NCBI GenBank assembly: GCA_020438355.1
Contig: JAGQUT010000004.1
Span: 62,001 to 126,000 of the forward strand
Reading direction: 5' to 3'
Length of the DNA stretch: 64,000 nt
DNA from: Solirubrobacterales bacterium
GTDB taxonomy: Bacteria > Actinomycetota > Thermoleophilia > Solirubrobacterales > 70-9
In this document: piece by piece, positions 57,216-64,000 of the stretch
How the letters are laid out: every line of letters starts with the position of its first letter
Position numbering within the stretch: the stretch's first letter is position 1
Made by a program: the position numbers and the translations under genes
Notes under the pieces: model-generated
Told to the model about the DNA's origin: nothing
The model's input: only the letters and a program-made list of their open reading frames with translations
Databases searched by the model: none

Positions 57216-58508
57216 TTACGTCGAAAACAATCTTCCACCTGTCGCTCGCCTCTCAAGTACCCGACGCTCCTGCTCGTTACCGGACATCTCTGCGGCGTTC
57301 GTGAAAGCCGCTCGTGCTTCGTCGGGTCGCCCCAGCTTCTCCAACAGGTCGCCTCTGACCGCGGGAACCAGGTGATAGCCCGCCAGGTTGCCTTCCGCCT
57401 CAAGTCGCTCGACCTCCGCAAGACCTTCCCGGGGCCTGCCGCACATACCCAGAGCGACCGCGCGGTTCAGTCTGAGCACAGGGGTTTCGTCTGTTTCAAG
57501 CATCCGGTCGTAGAGGCGGACGATCTCTTCCCAGTCCGTGTCCTCGGCATGCCTTGCCCGCCCATGGCATGCCGCTATCGAAGCCTGGAGGAAGTACGGC
57601 CCGCTGCCCCCGAGTTCCCTCGCCTGTCCGAGTCTCTGCAGGCCCAGCCTCAGCGTGAGTTGATCCCAGCGGCTTCTGTCCTGTTCGAGCAGAGGCACTG
57701 CCTGCCCGTCAGGCCCGGACCTTGCCGGGAAGCGGGAAGCCTGTATCTCCATCAATGAGAGCAGACCAAGAACCTCCGGTTCGGTCGGGGCGAGACCGGT
57801 CAGTACCCGGCCCAGACGGAGAGCCTCGCCTGCCAGGTCGGGGCGCATCCAGCTGTTGCCCTTCGTGGCAACGTATCCCTCGTTGAAAATCAGATAGACC
57901 ACCCCGAGCACGGCCGCGAGCCTCAAATCCAGTTCATCCGGTTCCGGAGGCTCGAAACGAATTCCCCCCTCGGAAAGTGTCCGTTTGGCTCTTACGATTC
58001 GCTGCGCCACGGTAGGGGGCGGCACCAGAAACGCTCTCGCGATCTCCCCGGTCGTGAGGCCACCGACTGCCTTGAGCGTGAGTGCCACCTGACTGTCCGG
58101 AGAGATGGCCGGGTGGCAAGCCGTGAAGATAAGGGTGAGAACGTCGTCACCGATCTCGTCACTGGTCGCAATCGTTTCCGGCTCAGATTCCGGCTCTGCC
58201 CGAGAGAGTTCCAGGGCCAGTTCGCTGTACTTCTCCCGCAGGACCCGGTCCCTTCGGATCCGGTCGAGGCCCCTGTTCCTTGCGACCGTGGTCAACCAGG
58301 CGCCCGGATTCTCCGGCACTCCTTTCGCCGGCCATTCCTCGAGAGCCTTCACGAACGCCTCCTGCGCGAGGTCTTCGGCCAGCCCGAGGTCTCCGGTCAA
58401 GCGGGCCATGCTGGCGACGATGCGGGCAGATTCGATCCTCCAGATCGCCTCTACCGAGGCGTCACCGGAGGGGGTTGAGGCTTCAGGTCCCGTCGGAGCC
58501 GGGGGCAT
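57216..58508 (-). CDS. ECF42-like RNA polymerase sigma factor with C-terminal TPR extension
   Basis: 430 residues, far longer than a normal ECF sigma. Region 2 has GDLGLAEDLAQEAFVKALEEWP (about residues 39-60), and region 4 has LTTGEIARAFLVPPPTVAQRIVRAKRTL. The C-terminal 230 residues form the DUF6596/TPR-like extension with RLAAVLGVVYLIFNEGYVA and TPVLRLNRAVALGMCGRPREGLAEV. This is the ECF42 plan, in which the extension takes the place of an anti-sigma factor. It is followed by the DGPF/YciI gene usually linked to ECF42. The ATG lies 6 nt after TATGGT, so it is probably leaderless. Confidence 0.9.
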   Translation of the reverse strand: MPPAPTGPEASTPSGDASVEAIWRIESARIVASMARLTGDLGLAEDLAQEAFVKALEEWPAKGVPENPGAWLTTVARNRGLDRIRRDRVLREKYSELALELSRAEPESEPETIATSDEIGDDVLTLIFTACHPAISPDSQVALTLKAVGGLTTGEIARAFLVPPPTVAQRIVRAKRTLSEGGIRFEPPEPDELDLRLAAVLGVVYLIFNEGYVATKGNSWMRPDLAGEALRLGRVLTGLAPTEPEVLGLLSLMEIQASRFPARSGPDGQAVPLLEQDRSRWDQLTLRLGLQRLGQARELGGSGPYFLQASIAACHGRARHAEDTDWEEIVRLYDRMLETDETPVLRLNRAVALGMCGRPREGLAEVERLEAEGNLAGYHLVPAVRGDLLEKLGRPDEARAAFTNAAEMSGNEQERRVLERRATGGRLFST

Positions 58509-58514
58509 GGCTCC

Positions 58515-58520
58515 ACCATA
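58515..58520 (-). promoter_or_regulatory. -10 element (TATGGT) for leaderless ECF42-like gene
   Basis: On the minus strand, TATGGT is followed by 6 nt and the ATG at 58508. It ends 12 nt after the SDR stop. Confidence 0.4.
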
Positions 58521-58531
58521 GACAGGTGCTG

Positions 58532-59365
58532 CTAGCGGCGGATGCGCTCCTCGTATGCCGCTCTGGCGGCCGGATCAATGTGCGTGTAGATCCGGTCGAT
58601 CTTCGTCCAGCGCCCCAGCCTGATCCCGAATGCTGGCGGCAGGATTGAAGTCAGGCGGGCGAGAAGGTAGCTAGACCTTGGCAGCGCCACCCTGGGCCGC
58701 CCGGATTCCACCGCAGCGACGATGCCCGCTGCCATCTCTTTGGGGGTGAGCATCGAGACTATGGGTGAGGACGATGTCCCGTCCATCATTCCGGTCGAAA
58801 CCGGACCCGGCATGACACAGGTGAATGAAAGCCCCTTGTCTGTGAACTCGGAGCGCACCGACTCGGTGAAACCGACCACGCCGAACTTCGAAGCGGCATA
58901 GGCCGCGAGTCCGGGCACACCCATCACCCCTGCCAGTGAAGCTACGTTGACGATTTGCCCGCGTCCCCGGGGCTCCATCAAACGGATCGCTTCGATAGTC
59001 CCGTTCATCACGCCCTTGAGGTTGATCTCGATGGTGCGGTCGGTGATGGCGGGATCCTGATCGAGGATGTTTACGGAAGCTGAAGCGATGCCGGCGTTGT
59101 TGACGAGAACATCGATCGGGCCGAATTCCCCTTCGACCATCTGCAGGTGCTCGCGGAAGGCATCTCGGTCGGTCACGTCGAGGCCATATCCCGATGCCCG
59201 CTCGCCGAGTGCGGAGGCCTCTTCAGATGCCAGGTCCCCGTCGATGTCTGACATCACGACCCGGTGTCCACGGCCGGCAAGGATGGTCGCGGTTGCCAGC
59301 CCGATCCCCCTTGCCGCACCGGTGATGACGATCGTTCGGGGTCCCTGAGGCTGCGCTTTGCTCAT
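58532..59365 (-). CDS. Short-chain dehydrogenase/reductase (SDR)
   Basis: 277 residues of the classical SDR type. The cofactor motif TGAARGIGLA (about residues 15-24), NNAG (NNAGIA, about 89-94), catalytic Ser in VNVASLAGVMG, and YAASKFGVV (Tyr-x3-Lys) are all present. Asp in VVMSDIDGD after the second strand favours NAD(H). It oxidises or reduces an alcohol or ketone; substrate is unknown. The C-terminal 40 residues include a hydrophobic SYLLARLTSILPPAFGI that could touch the membrane. Upstream on the same strand is a TetR gene, which may control it. Confidence 0.85.
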   Translation of the reverse strand: MSKAQPQGPRTIVITGAARGIGLATATILAGRGHRVVMSDIDGDLASEEASALGERASGYGLDVTDRDAFREHLQMVEGEFGPIDVLVNNAGIASASVNILDQDPAITDRTIEINLKGVMNGTIEAIRLMEPRGRGQIVNVASLAGVMGVPGLAAYAASKFGVVGFTESVRSEFTDKGLSFTCVMPGPVSTGMMDGTSSSPIVSMLTPKEMAAGIVAAVESGRPRVALPRSSYLLARLTSILPPAFGIRLGRWTKIDRIYTHIDPAARAAYEERIRR

Positions 59366-59406
59366 TGGCCCATTGTGCCAGACCTGACACGAGCCGTTGT
59401 CAGTCT

Positions 59407-60048
59407 CTAGTCGAGAAGCTGGCTGGCGACCGCCGAGAACGCAGCCATCTGGTTCTCGATTAGATCGTCGAGCGAAATGTCCAGAGAGCCGATCACGTAG
59501 TCGATCAATTGCTCGTTCACCGATCCGACCAGGCCAAGCGCAATCACATCACGTCTGAGCGGACCGTTGCGGTCCCTGCCGCCGAGCTCGCGGGTCCGGT
59601 CGGCGACAATCTTCGCGAAAGCGTGGATCGACTCGCGTCGCTTCGCCTCCAGGGCCGGGCTCGCCCCCACCACTTCGATCTCCTGGATTCGAGCCCGTCG
59701 AGGGTCCCTCGTCAGCTCATGAGCGAAAGCTGTGAGTCCTGCGCGCATGGAGATCTCCAGGTCATCCTCGGAGTCGCGGATTGCATCAAGGGTGGCCTTG
59801 CGGCAGGCCGCCAGAGAAATGGTGAAGATCTCGTCGAGCAGAGCCTCGCGATCTTCAAACGCTTCATAGAAGTACCTCTCCGTGAGGCCAGCCTCCTCGC
59901 AGATCGCCTTGACCGGTGTGTTCGCATAGCCCCTGGTGCCGAAAAGCTCCAAGCCGGCCTCGATCAGCTTCTCCCGCCTTTCGGCCTGCCGCTGCTCGAT
60001 CGTCTGGCCACGCCAGGTTCTCCCGTTGTCAGGGTTCGGCACGCTCAT
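59407..60048 (-). CDS. TetR/AcrR family regulator
   Basis: 213 residues. The DNA-binding domain has YANTPVKAICEEAGLTERYFYEAF (about residues 41-64) with a TetR helix-turn-helix. The rest is a helical ligand and dimer domain of unknown specificity. Its ATG overlaps the stop of the upstream Snf2 helicase gene by one base (TGATG), and the SDR gene lies 41 nt downstream, so it may be co-transcribed with both. Confidence 0.85.
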   Translation of the reverse strand: MSVPNPDNGRTWRGQTIEQRQAERREKLIEAGLELFGTRGYANTPVKAICEEAGLTERYFYEAFEDREALLDEIFTISLAACRKATLDAIRDSEDDLEISMRAGLTAFAHELTRDPRRARIQEIEVVGASPALEAKRRESIHAFAKIVADRTRELGGRDRNGPLRRDVIALGLVGSVNEQLIDYVIGSLDISLDDLIENQMAAFSAVASQLLD

Positions 60049-62291
60049 CAGCCAGCGTTTCTCAGTTCCACAAGTTCAGCCAGATCCTCGTTGGAAAGTT
60101 CGGTCAGGGCAGCCTCACCGGTGCTTACTATCGCGTCGGCCAGTTCCCGCTTGGTTTCGTGGATCGAGGCAATCCGGTCTTCAATCGTCCCCTCGGCGAT
60201 CAGGCGGTGGACCTGGACCGACTTCTCCTGTCCGATTCGGTGCGCGCGGTCCGTTGCCTGTTCCTCAACCGCAGGGTTCCACCAGCGGTCGTAATGGATG
60301 ACATGGTCGGCGCGGGTCAGGTTGAGGCCGGTGCCGGCGGCCTTCAGCGAGAGGATGAAAACAGGTACTTCGCCATCCTGGAACCTCTCCACCATGCGCT
60401 CCCGCTGCCGTACCGCGGTTCCACCGTGGAGCAGCATCGCTTCGGTACCGCGTTCCTTCAGGTGTCGGGACAGAAGGCGCGCCATCGCCACATACTGGGT
60501 GAAGACGAGTACCGAGCTGTCTTCGCTGAGGATCGTGTCGAGCAGCTCGTCAAGCAGCTCGAGCTTGCCAGAGCGTTCGTCGAGCTTGCCGGACTCTTCC
60601 CCCAGGTACTGCGCCGGGTGATTGCAGATCTGCTTCAGGGAGGTCAGCAGCTTCAGCACGAGCCCCCGGCGATTGATGCCCTCGGCGGTGCGTATCTGAA
60701 GCATGTTCTCCCGGACCGCGGCCTCGTAGAGCTTGATCTGCTCGGGGGTCAGTTCGACGGGCTGGTCGGTGATGGTCTTCGGGGGAAGTTCGGGGGCGAT
60801 ACCGGGGTCGGACTTTCGCCTCCTGAGAAGGAAAGGCCTGACCAGGCGGTTCAGGAGACGGGTGGCAGACTGGCTGGCTTCAAGCTCGATCGGGTCAGCC
60901 CAGCGCTTGCGGAAGGAAACGAGGCTGCCGAGCAGTCCGGGCGTCGTCCAGTCGAGGATCGCCCACAACTCGCTCAGGTTGTTCTCCACCGGGGTGCCGG
61001 TCAGGGCCACCCTCGAGCGGGCGGGAATGGTGCGGAGGGCCTTGGCCCCGGCGGAGCGCGGGTTCTTGACGTGCTGGGCCTCGTCGGCTACGAGCAGGCC
61101 CCAGGGCACGGCTTCGAACTTCTCTGCGTCAAGGCGCATGGTCCCGTAGGTGGTCAGGACAAAGCCACCGGTGATCTGGTCGAGGCTGCGGTCGGGTCCG
61201 TGGTAGCGGCGTACGTTCTCTCCTGGCGCAAAGCGATGTATCTCTCGCTCCCAGTTTCCGAGCAGTGAGGCCGGGCAGACGACGAGGGTCGGTCCGGCGG
61301 TCTGCGGGTTGAGCCGGCGATGGAGGTGGAGCGAGATGAGCATGACGGTCTTGCCCAGTCCCATGTCATCGGCAAGGCATCCGCCCAGACCGAGGGAGGT
61401 CATTCGGTGCAGCCAGCGCAGACCTTCCACCTGATACTCGCGGAGGGTTGCGTTGAGAGCCGCCGGCGGTTCGATCAGATCATCCTGCTCGTTCCCTGTG
61501 ACCTGCTCTCGCAGCTGGGCGACCCAGCCCTTCGCTTCGACCTCGACCCTTTCGCCGTCGACCACCGTGCTGCCGGTCAGGGCGACGCTGAGCGCGTCGA
61601 TGGCAGTGAGTGGCTTCAGGTCGGGGTTGCGAGCGCGGTCGGCCATCACCTTGGGCACCAGAACCCACTTTTCCCTGAGGCGCACGATCGGCCCGTCGGC
61701 TTCGGCGATTACCGCCATCTCGTCCTCATCGAGCGGGATGCCGCCGAGAGAGAGCTGCCAGGAAAAACCCTGGAGGGCGTTCTGGTCGAACACGTCCGGG
61801 ACGCTCTGGCTGAGCCGTCCGCTGCTGCCAACCACGACCTTGCCGTCGAGGCTCTGGTCCAGGTCGGGATCCCAGTCGAGAGAGACCCCCGAGGCCTCGA
61901 GGCGCTCGGCGGCACCATCGAGAAGGTCGAGTACCTCCTCGTCTCTCAGCTCGAGCCGGTCGGGGACGTCGGATTCGAGCAGTGTCCTGAGGGGTGCCCA
62001 GGCCGCGGCGGCCATTCCGACGCCCATGGTGGTGTCGATCCGACCACGTGAACCGAATTCCTCGTTACCGAGCGTCCACAGGTCGGCGACGTTCTGGAAC
62101 TCTCCCGGACGTTCGGGCGGGTGGGCAAGTACCACCATCTCGAACGGGCGGATCCGGTAGAGGCCCTCCGGGGCGCCAACCCGGAATCGGATCGGCACGT
62201 CTTTCTTCCTCGGGCGCTGGTTCGCGTCACCGTTCGAGGTGTCGCGTCCGGATGCCCGACCGGATTTTGGGAGTGATGAGGAAGGAGACAA
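60048..62291 (-). CDS. Snf2-family DEAD/DEAH-box helicase
   Basis: 747 residues. The Snf2 motor is complete: motif I DDMGLGKTVMLISLH, motif Ia VVCPASLLGNWEREI, motif II VADEAQHVKNP, motif III ALTGTPVENN, and in the C-terminal lobe VFTQYVAMARLL, LKAAGTGLNLTRADHV and motif VI DRAHRIGQEK. The N-terminal part (about 30-280) is the Snf2-associated region (DUF3670-like). Many actinobacterial relatives are about 900-1000 residues and carry more N-terminal sequence, so this one is short. The TTG at 62291 is used; a GTG at 62195 with an AGGAAG upstream is an alternative. It remodels or moves along nucleic acid with ATP; the exact role is unknown. Confidence 0.85.
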   Translation of the reverse strand: MSPSSSLPKSGRASGRDTSNGDANQRPRKKDVPIRFRVGAPEGLYRIRPFEMVVLAHPPERPGEFQNVADLWTLGNEEFGSRGRIDTTMGVGMAAAAWAPLRTLLESDVPDRLELRDEEVLDLLDGAAERLEASGVSLDWDPDLDQSLDGKVVVGSSGRLSQSVPDVFDQNALQGFSWQLSLGGIPLDEDEMAVIAEADGPIVRLREKWVLVPKVMADRARNPDLKPLTAIDALSVALTGSTVVDGERVEVEAKGWVAQLREQVTGNEQDDLIEPPAALNATLREYQVEGLRWLHRMTSLGLGGCLADDMGLGKTVMLISLHLHRRLNPQTAGPTLVVCPASLLGNWEREIHRFAPGENVRRYHGPDRSLDQITGGFVLTTYGTMRLDAEKFEAVPWGLLVADEAQHVKNPRSAGAKALRTIPARSRVALTGTPVENNLSELWAILDWTTPGLLGSLVSFRKRWADPIELEASQSATRLLNRLVRPFLLRRRKSDPGIAPELPPKTITDQPVELTPEQIKLYEAAVRENMLQIRTAEGINRRGLVLKLLTSLKQICNHPAQYLGEESGKLDERSGKLELLDELLDTILSEDSSVLVFTQYVAMARLLSRHLKERGTEAMLLHGGTAVRQRERMVERFQDGEVPVFILSLKAAGTGLNLTRADHVIHYDRWWNPAVEEQATDRAHRIGQEKSVQVHRLIAEGTIEDRIASIHETKRELADAIVSTGEAALTELSNEDLAELVELRNAG

Positions 62292-62349
62292 AAGCGGCCA
62301 GACATTGTATGCCTTTACCGCGGCGGGCCTTGTTCCGGCTGCACCCCGA

Positions 62350-63030
62350 CTAGCCGGTGCCGGATTCCGGAGCGGCTTTCTGCTTCAGGTCGATGCCCGC
62401 AGCTCGCAGCATCAGATAGCTGAGGTAGATCGCCAGCGCAAAGATCGGAAGGCCCATTGCCGTCTTGGCCACGCCCAGGGCCACGAGAGACCCGGAAAGG
62501 TAGAGAGGAAGCTGCACCGCGAGCCGCAGGAGGAATGTGCCGACCCATAGCCAGCTGATCCGGCTGAACAGCTTCACCCGGGAGGGGTCGGATCGCCAGG
62601 TCATTCCCTCGCCGATCAAAGGTCCGATGAAGACGCCCATGAGGGGCCAGCGGATCGCAATCGAGATCGCGTAGGCGAGCGCATAGCCGGCATTGAAGAG
62701 CAGGCCCGGAAGAAAGAAATCCTCGGCCTTGCCCGTTCTGGTTGCGATGAACGCGGCCAGGGCCACTCCCAGGAACCCCGAAGCTGCGTATCTCGCTCTC
62801 TCACCCCGGATCAGCCTGACCAGAGAGATGAGCAGAGCAAGCCCGACCGCTATCCCGGCCGCAAGCTCGAGTTTCTGACCTGTGACCGTGTATGCGATGA
62901 CAAAGGCGAGGCCGGGGATGCTCGAGTCGGCAATCCCCTGCGGGCCACCCAGCTCGTCAAGAAGGTTGACTTCTTCCTTCTCTTCGAGTTCAACCTCGAC
63001 CTGATCAGATGTCTTGTGGACTTCGCTCAC
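62350..63030 (-). CDS. DUF3159 family membrane protein
   Basis: 226 residues from a GTG. A Glu-rich cytoplasmic tail (about 10-24) is followed by about six spans, with ADSSIPGLAFVIAYTVTG, FFLPGLLFNAGYALAYAISI and RWPLMGVFIGPLIGEGMTWR. These are the DUF3159 hallmarks; the family is nearly limited to actinobacteria and has no known role. The Snf2 helicase gene lies 59 nt downstream on the same strand. Confidence 0.85.
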   Translation of the reverse strand: MSEVHKTSDQVEVELEEKEEVNLLDELGGPQGIADSSIPGLAFVIAYTVTGQKLELAAGIAVGLALLISLVRLIRGERARYAASGFLGVALAAFIATRTGKAEDFFLPGLLFNAGYALAYAISIAIRWPLMGVFIGPLIGEGMTWRSDPSRVKLFSRISWLWVGTFLLRLAVQLPLYLSGSLVALGVAKTAMGLPIFALAIYLSYLMLRAAGIDLKQKAAPESGTG

Positions 63031-63098
63031 CGGTGGATTGTCTCCGATTTCGCCAAGGGGCAGGGCAACGGTCTACCGGTATCGGGGAGGCGACGCGA

Positions 63099-64000
63099 CT
63101 AACTACCGCACCGCCGGTCCACGTTAACTCGGTCCTTTGCTGAGAGGTTGAAACGGGCAAGCCCGGAATTCTGGACCACACCGCCTTCGCCACCTCGCAA
63201 GAAGCTGAGGCCGGCAAAAGTCATCGTGCTGGCGTCCTGCCTTGCGGACGAGCTTGCGATGGCACCAAATCGCCCAGTGGAGACCGGTGAAAGCAGTACC
63301 CCGTCGCCACCGCCGAAGGCACGAACACGCTTCCCGTAGGCACCAAGTTTTGCGAGCGAGAACTGGGGATCGGCTTCGCAAACCCTCAACGTTCCCGACA
63401 CAAGCATTCCGCTTCTTCCGGCTGGTGTCACGTTCGTTATCGCAACGCCCGATCCCGCCCGGAACTCCCAGTTTCCGGAGCGGCCTACACGCCGATCAGG
63501 CTGACCATCCGTACGAAGCATCAACATCTGCTGCGAACGCGCACAAGTTCTCGCGCAACCGGGGTAAAACCAGAGGACTATCCTGCCGTCGTTCAGCGCG
63601 CTCATCCCCTGGATTCCCTTTCGGCTGGTTGAACGCAGAGTCACCTTTCCATCGGTTCCGAAGTTGCGGTCAAGCTTTCCGTCCGGACTGAGCCTGATCA
63701 GGCTGATAAGCGCTTTCGATCCTTCAGCTGGCCGACAAGTTGGCAATCGCCCGCATCTCCACCCTGCTACCAGAATGCGCCCCCTTCGATCCCTCGCAAT
63801 CACGTCAGGGCCGATCGGAAATCCCAGATTGACGTCAGTGAATCCACCTCTGCCAAAACTGCGGTCAAGGTTTCCATCGAACCCGTAACGGGCCACCCTG
63901 AATGACTGGTGAGATGGCTTGCGGGGATCCGGGCGAAGGTCGACCGAGCCCGCCACCAGAACACCGTCCCCTGCCACGGTCGCGTCGGAGAAGTAGAACC
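63099..64000 (-). CDS. Delta-60-repeat beta-propeller-like protein (5' end outside window)
   Basis: An open frame from the window edge to a stop at 63099, about 300 codons. It contains repeats of the delta-60 kind: ARYGFDGNLDRSFGRGGFTDV, RRGRILVAGWR, IRLSPDGKLDRNFGTDGKVTL (shown in parts) and MLRTDGQPDRRVGRSG. Cys residues are frequent (GCARTCARSQ; RCGRLPTCRP; VNVDRRCGS), which suits a secreted protein with disulfides. Function is unknown; such repeats form beta-propeller-like surface proteins. The frame is open beyond 64000, so signal peptide and start are not visible. Confidence 0.7.
   Translation of the reverse strand, partial: FYFSDATVAGDGVLVAGSVDLRPDPRKPSHQSFRVARYGFDGNLDRSFGRGGFTDVNLGFPIGPDVIARDRRGRILVAGWRCGRLPTCRPAEGSKALISLIRLSPDGKLDRNFGTDGKVTLRSTSRKGIQGMSALNDGRIVLWFYPGCARTCARSQQMLMLRTDGQPDRRVGRSGNWEFRAGSGVAITNVTPAGRSGMLVSGTLRVCEADPQFSLAKLGAYGKRVRAFGGGDGVLLSPVSTGRFGAIASSSARQDASTMTFAGLSFLRGGEGGVVQNSGLARFNLSAKDRVNVDRRCGS

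Noticed and set aside
59916-61268. 450-codon plus-strand frame opposite the Snf2 helicase gene
   Set aside because: Antisense frame of GC-rich DNA; all Snf2 motifs are on the other strand.
1-64000. CRISPR arrays, transposases, integrases, tRNA or rRNA genes
   Set aside because: I looked for regular repeats, transposase motifs and tRNA-like cloverleaf sequence and saw none; short tRNAs could still be missed by eye.

Overview
This 64 kb window is GC-rich (roughly 63-65% by eye), densely coding, and carries no rRNA, tRNA, CRISPR array or mobile element that I can recognise. The gene content points to an actinobacterium, most likely class Thermoleophilia / Solirubrobacterales. The clues are two SigB/SigF-type sigma factors, an F420/deazaflavin-type oxidoreductase, WS/DGAT lipid synthesis, DUF3159, DUF6328 and GAP-family membrane proteins, FadE-type acyl-CoA dehydrogenases, and a secreted 'GLINGKKLVNNS...' repeat protein of a kind common in Solirubrobacterales. 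The placement is inference from family content, not from a marker gene.

Layout. 1-10 kb: end of an ABC ATPase gene, an AI-2E-type permease, a TreT-like trehalose synthase, succinate-semialdehyde dehydrogenase, a CsbD stress protein, an alpha/beta hydrolase, an MBL hydrolase, a Vps62-like membrane fusion, a GAP-family protein and a crotonase. 10.3-13.9 kb: a copper operon (His-rich secreted protein, CopA, CsoR) behind a perfect CsoR-type operator. 14-19.3 kb: a stress block with a USP-like membrane protein, a DJ-1/PfpI protein, two SigB-family sigma factors each followed by a small gene, and a helical protein between them. 19.3-34.4 kb: mixed metabolism (acyl-CoA dehydrogenase, amidase, NhaA, TspO, bicupin, VOC, DHFR-like, MDR, secreted proteins, F420-type reductase, crotonase, ABM, GFA). 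34.5-42 kb: APC permease, a P450 divergent from a TetR regulator, a secreted trypsin-like protease, and the TrkA/TrkH potassium system. 41.9-47.5 kb: arsR divergent from gapdh-arsJ (arsenate detoxification as 1-arseno-3-phosphoglycerate), an MFS drug exporter, a CDF zinc/cobalt exporter and a VOC protein. 47.5-64 kb: a secreted collagen-like protein, DUF202, an esterase-WS/DGAT-crotonase lipid operon, an amidase/acyl-CoA dehydrogenase pair, a secreted lipase, an ECF42-like sigma factor with its DGPF/YciI partner, SDR, TetR, a Snf2 helicase, DUF3159 and a partial delta-60-repeat protein.

Regulation visible in the sequence. Many genes have a TANNNT -10 element ending only 6-8 nt before the start codon, so their mRNAs are probably leaderless. 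Four genes (CsbD, the USP-like protein, the helical protein and the GFA protein) carry GNNT-N15/16-GGGTAC upstream, which matches the SigB promoter consensus known from Streptomyces. Together with the two SigB-family sigma genes this suggests a local general-stress regulon. The copper, arsenic and P450 loci each have an inverted repeat or overlapping promoters placed for control by the regulator encoded beside them.
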